Below are positions 21,984 through 22,509 of a stretch of DNA of 22,509 nt, piece by piece. The DNA is taken from assembly GCA_041639705.1 (NCBI GenBank), contig JBEQBT010000019.1, forward strand, positions 1-22,509, written 5' to 3'. Position numbers and translations under genes: made by a program. Each line of letters starts with the position of its first letter. The stretch's first letter is position 1. This DNA comes from JARDZI01 sp041639705 (GTDB taxonomy: Bacteria > Bacillota > Clostridia > Clostridiales > Caloramatoraceae). The notes beneath the pieces are model-generated. The model was not told the DNA's origin, did no database searches, and saw only the letters and a program-made list of their open reading frames with translations.

Positions 21984-22509
21984 ATGGGTATAGTAGTGCA
22001 AAAATATGGTGGAAGTTCTGTAGCTACAACTGATAAGATCAAAAAAATTGCAAAAACAGTAACTGAACGTAAAAAAAATGGAGAAAGCATTGTTGTGGTT
22101 GTTTCTGCAATGGGAGATACTACAGATGATCTAATTGAACTTGCAAAGCAGGTAACAGATAATCCTGACAAAAGGGAGCTTGATGCTCTAATGTCAACAG
22201 GTGAAATGATTTCTGCATCATTACTTGCAATGACAATAAAATCCATTGGATATGAAGCAGTAAGCTACACAGCATTCCAAATTGGAATAAAAACCTCAGG
22301 AAATCATGGCAAATCGTTAATTGAGGATATTGATGATTCCAAGCTTATTGAAGTTATTAACGAAGGGAAAATAATAATAGTTGCTGGCTTCCAGGGTGTA
22401 AATGATGAGGGAGATATAACTACACTTGGAAGAGGAGGCTCAGATACTTCAGCTGTGGCTCTAGCTGTAAAACTTGGGGGAACCTGCGAAATATACACTG
22501 ATGTTGATG
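21984..22509 (+). CDS. lysC: Aspartokinase, 5' part only (runs off right edge)
   Basis: The first 175 residues of an aspartate kinase, which phosphorylates aspartate at the start of the lysine, threonine, methionine and diaminopimelate pathway. Visible motifs are VQKYGGSSVA (nucleotide and aspartate binding, Lys7 to Ser12), VVSAMGDTTDDLI and the GRGGSDTSAVALA kinase signature. The ATG at 21984 follows GAGGAG. The lysine riboswitch upstream marks it as the lysine-responsive isozyme; the ACT regulatory domains would lie beyond the window. Confidence 0.95.
   Translation, partial: MGIVVQKYGGSSVATTDKIKKIAKTVTERKKNGESIVVVVSAMGDTTDDLIELAKQVTDNPDKRELDALMSTGEMISASLLAMTIKSIGYEAVSYTAFQIGIKTSGNHGKSLIEDIDDSKLIEVINEGKIIIVAGFQGVNDEGDITTLGRGGSDTSAVALAVKLGGTCEIYTDVD

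Overview
The window looks like chromosome from a low-GC, Gram-positive, spore-forming anaerobe of the Clostridium type. The grounds are AT-rich intergenic DNA, AGGAGG-type ribosome binding sites, TTG and GTG starts, an FMN riboswitch on a ribD-ribE-ribBA-ribH operon, a lysine riboswitch on an aspartokinase, and a YmaF-like His-rich protein. The species cannot be named from the sequence alone. No rRNA, tRNA, CRISPR array or complete insertion sequence is visible.

Region by region. Positions 1-1300 hold the 5' part of an unknown minus-strand gene and, facing away from it, a LuxR-HTH/DUF2087 regulator that seems to lack its N-terminus, followed by a GIY-YIG protein. Positions 1330-2880 hold a small inverted-repeat element that supplies the last codons of a minus-strand MFS exporter; that exporter has a structured leader ending in a terminator (a likely attenuator or riboswitch). 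Positions 2890-4770 hold two divergent genes for proteins with natural poly-His tails (a YmaF-like protein and an unknown 230-aa protein) and a 51-aa gene that starts with TTG. A Cof-type HAD phosphatase follows at 5009-5809.

Positions 5860-16240 form a drug-export cluster: TetR with a two-operator promoter, an ABC-2 ATPase and two permeases; MarR with a heterodimeric ABC exporter whose two ATP sites are clearly asymmetric; and a MATE exporter. Two direct copies of a ~113-bp double-hairpin repeat bracket the cluster. Two inverted copies of a ~0.2-kb element bracket the MarR-ABC module inside it.

Positions 16628-22509 hold a small unknown gene, the FMN-riboswitch riboflavin operon (all enzymatic steps from GTP and ribulose 5-phosphate to riboflavin except the dephosphorylation step), a small membrane protein, a stretch of palindromic repeats, and the lysine-riboswitch-controlled start of an aspartokinase that runs off the window. 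A palindromic repeat family (arms like GTCATCCTGA...TCAGGATGAC) occurs at least five times plus one half copy, three times nested in larger inverted-repeat elements. The most unusual items are the MFS leader RNA, the pair of poly-His genes, the repeat-bracketed export cluster and the possible gene-fusion scar near position 250.
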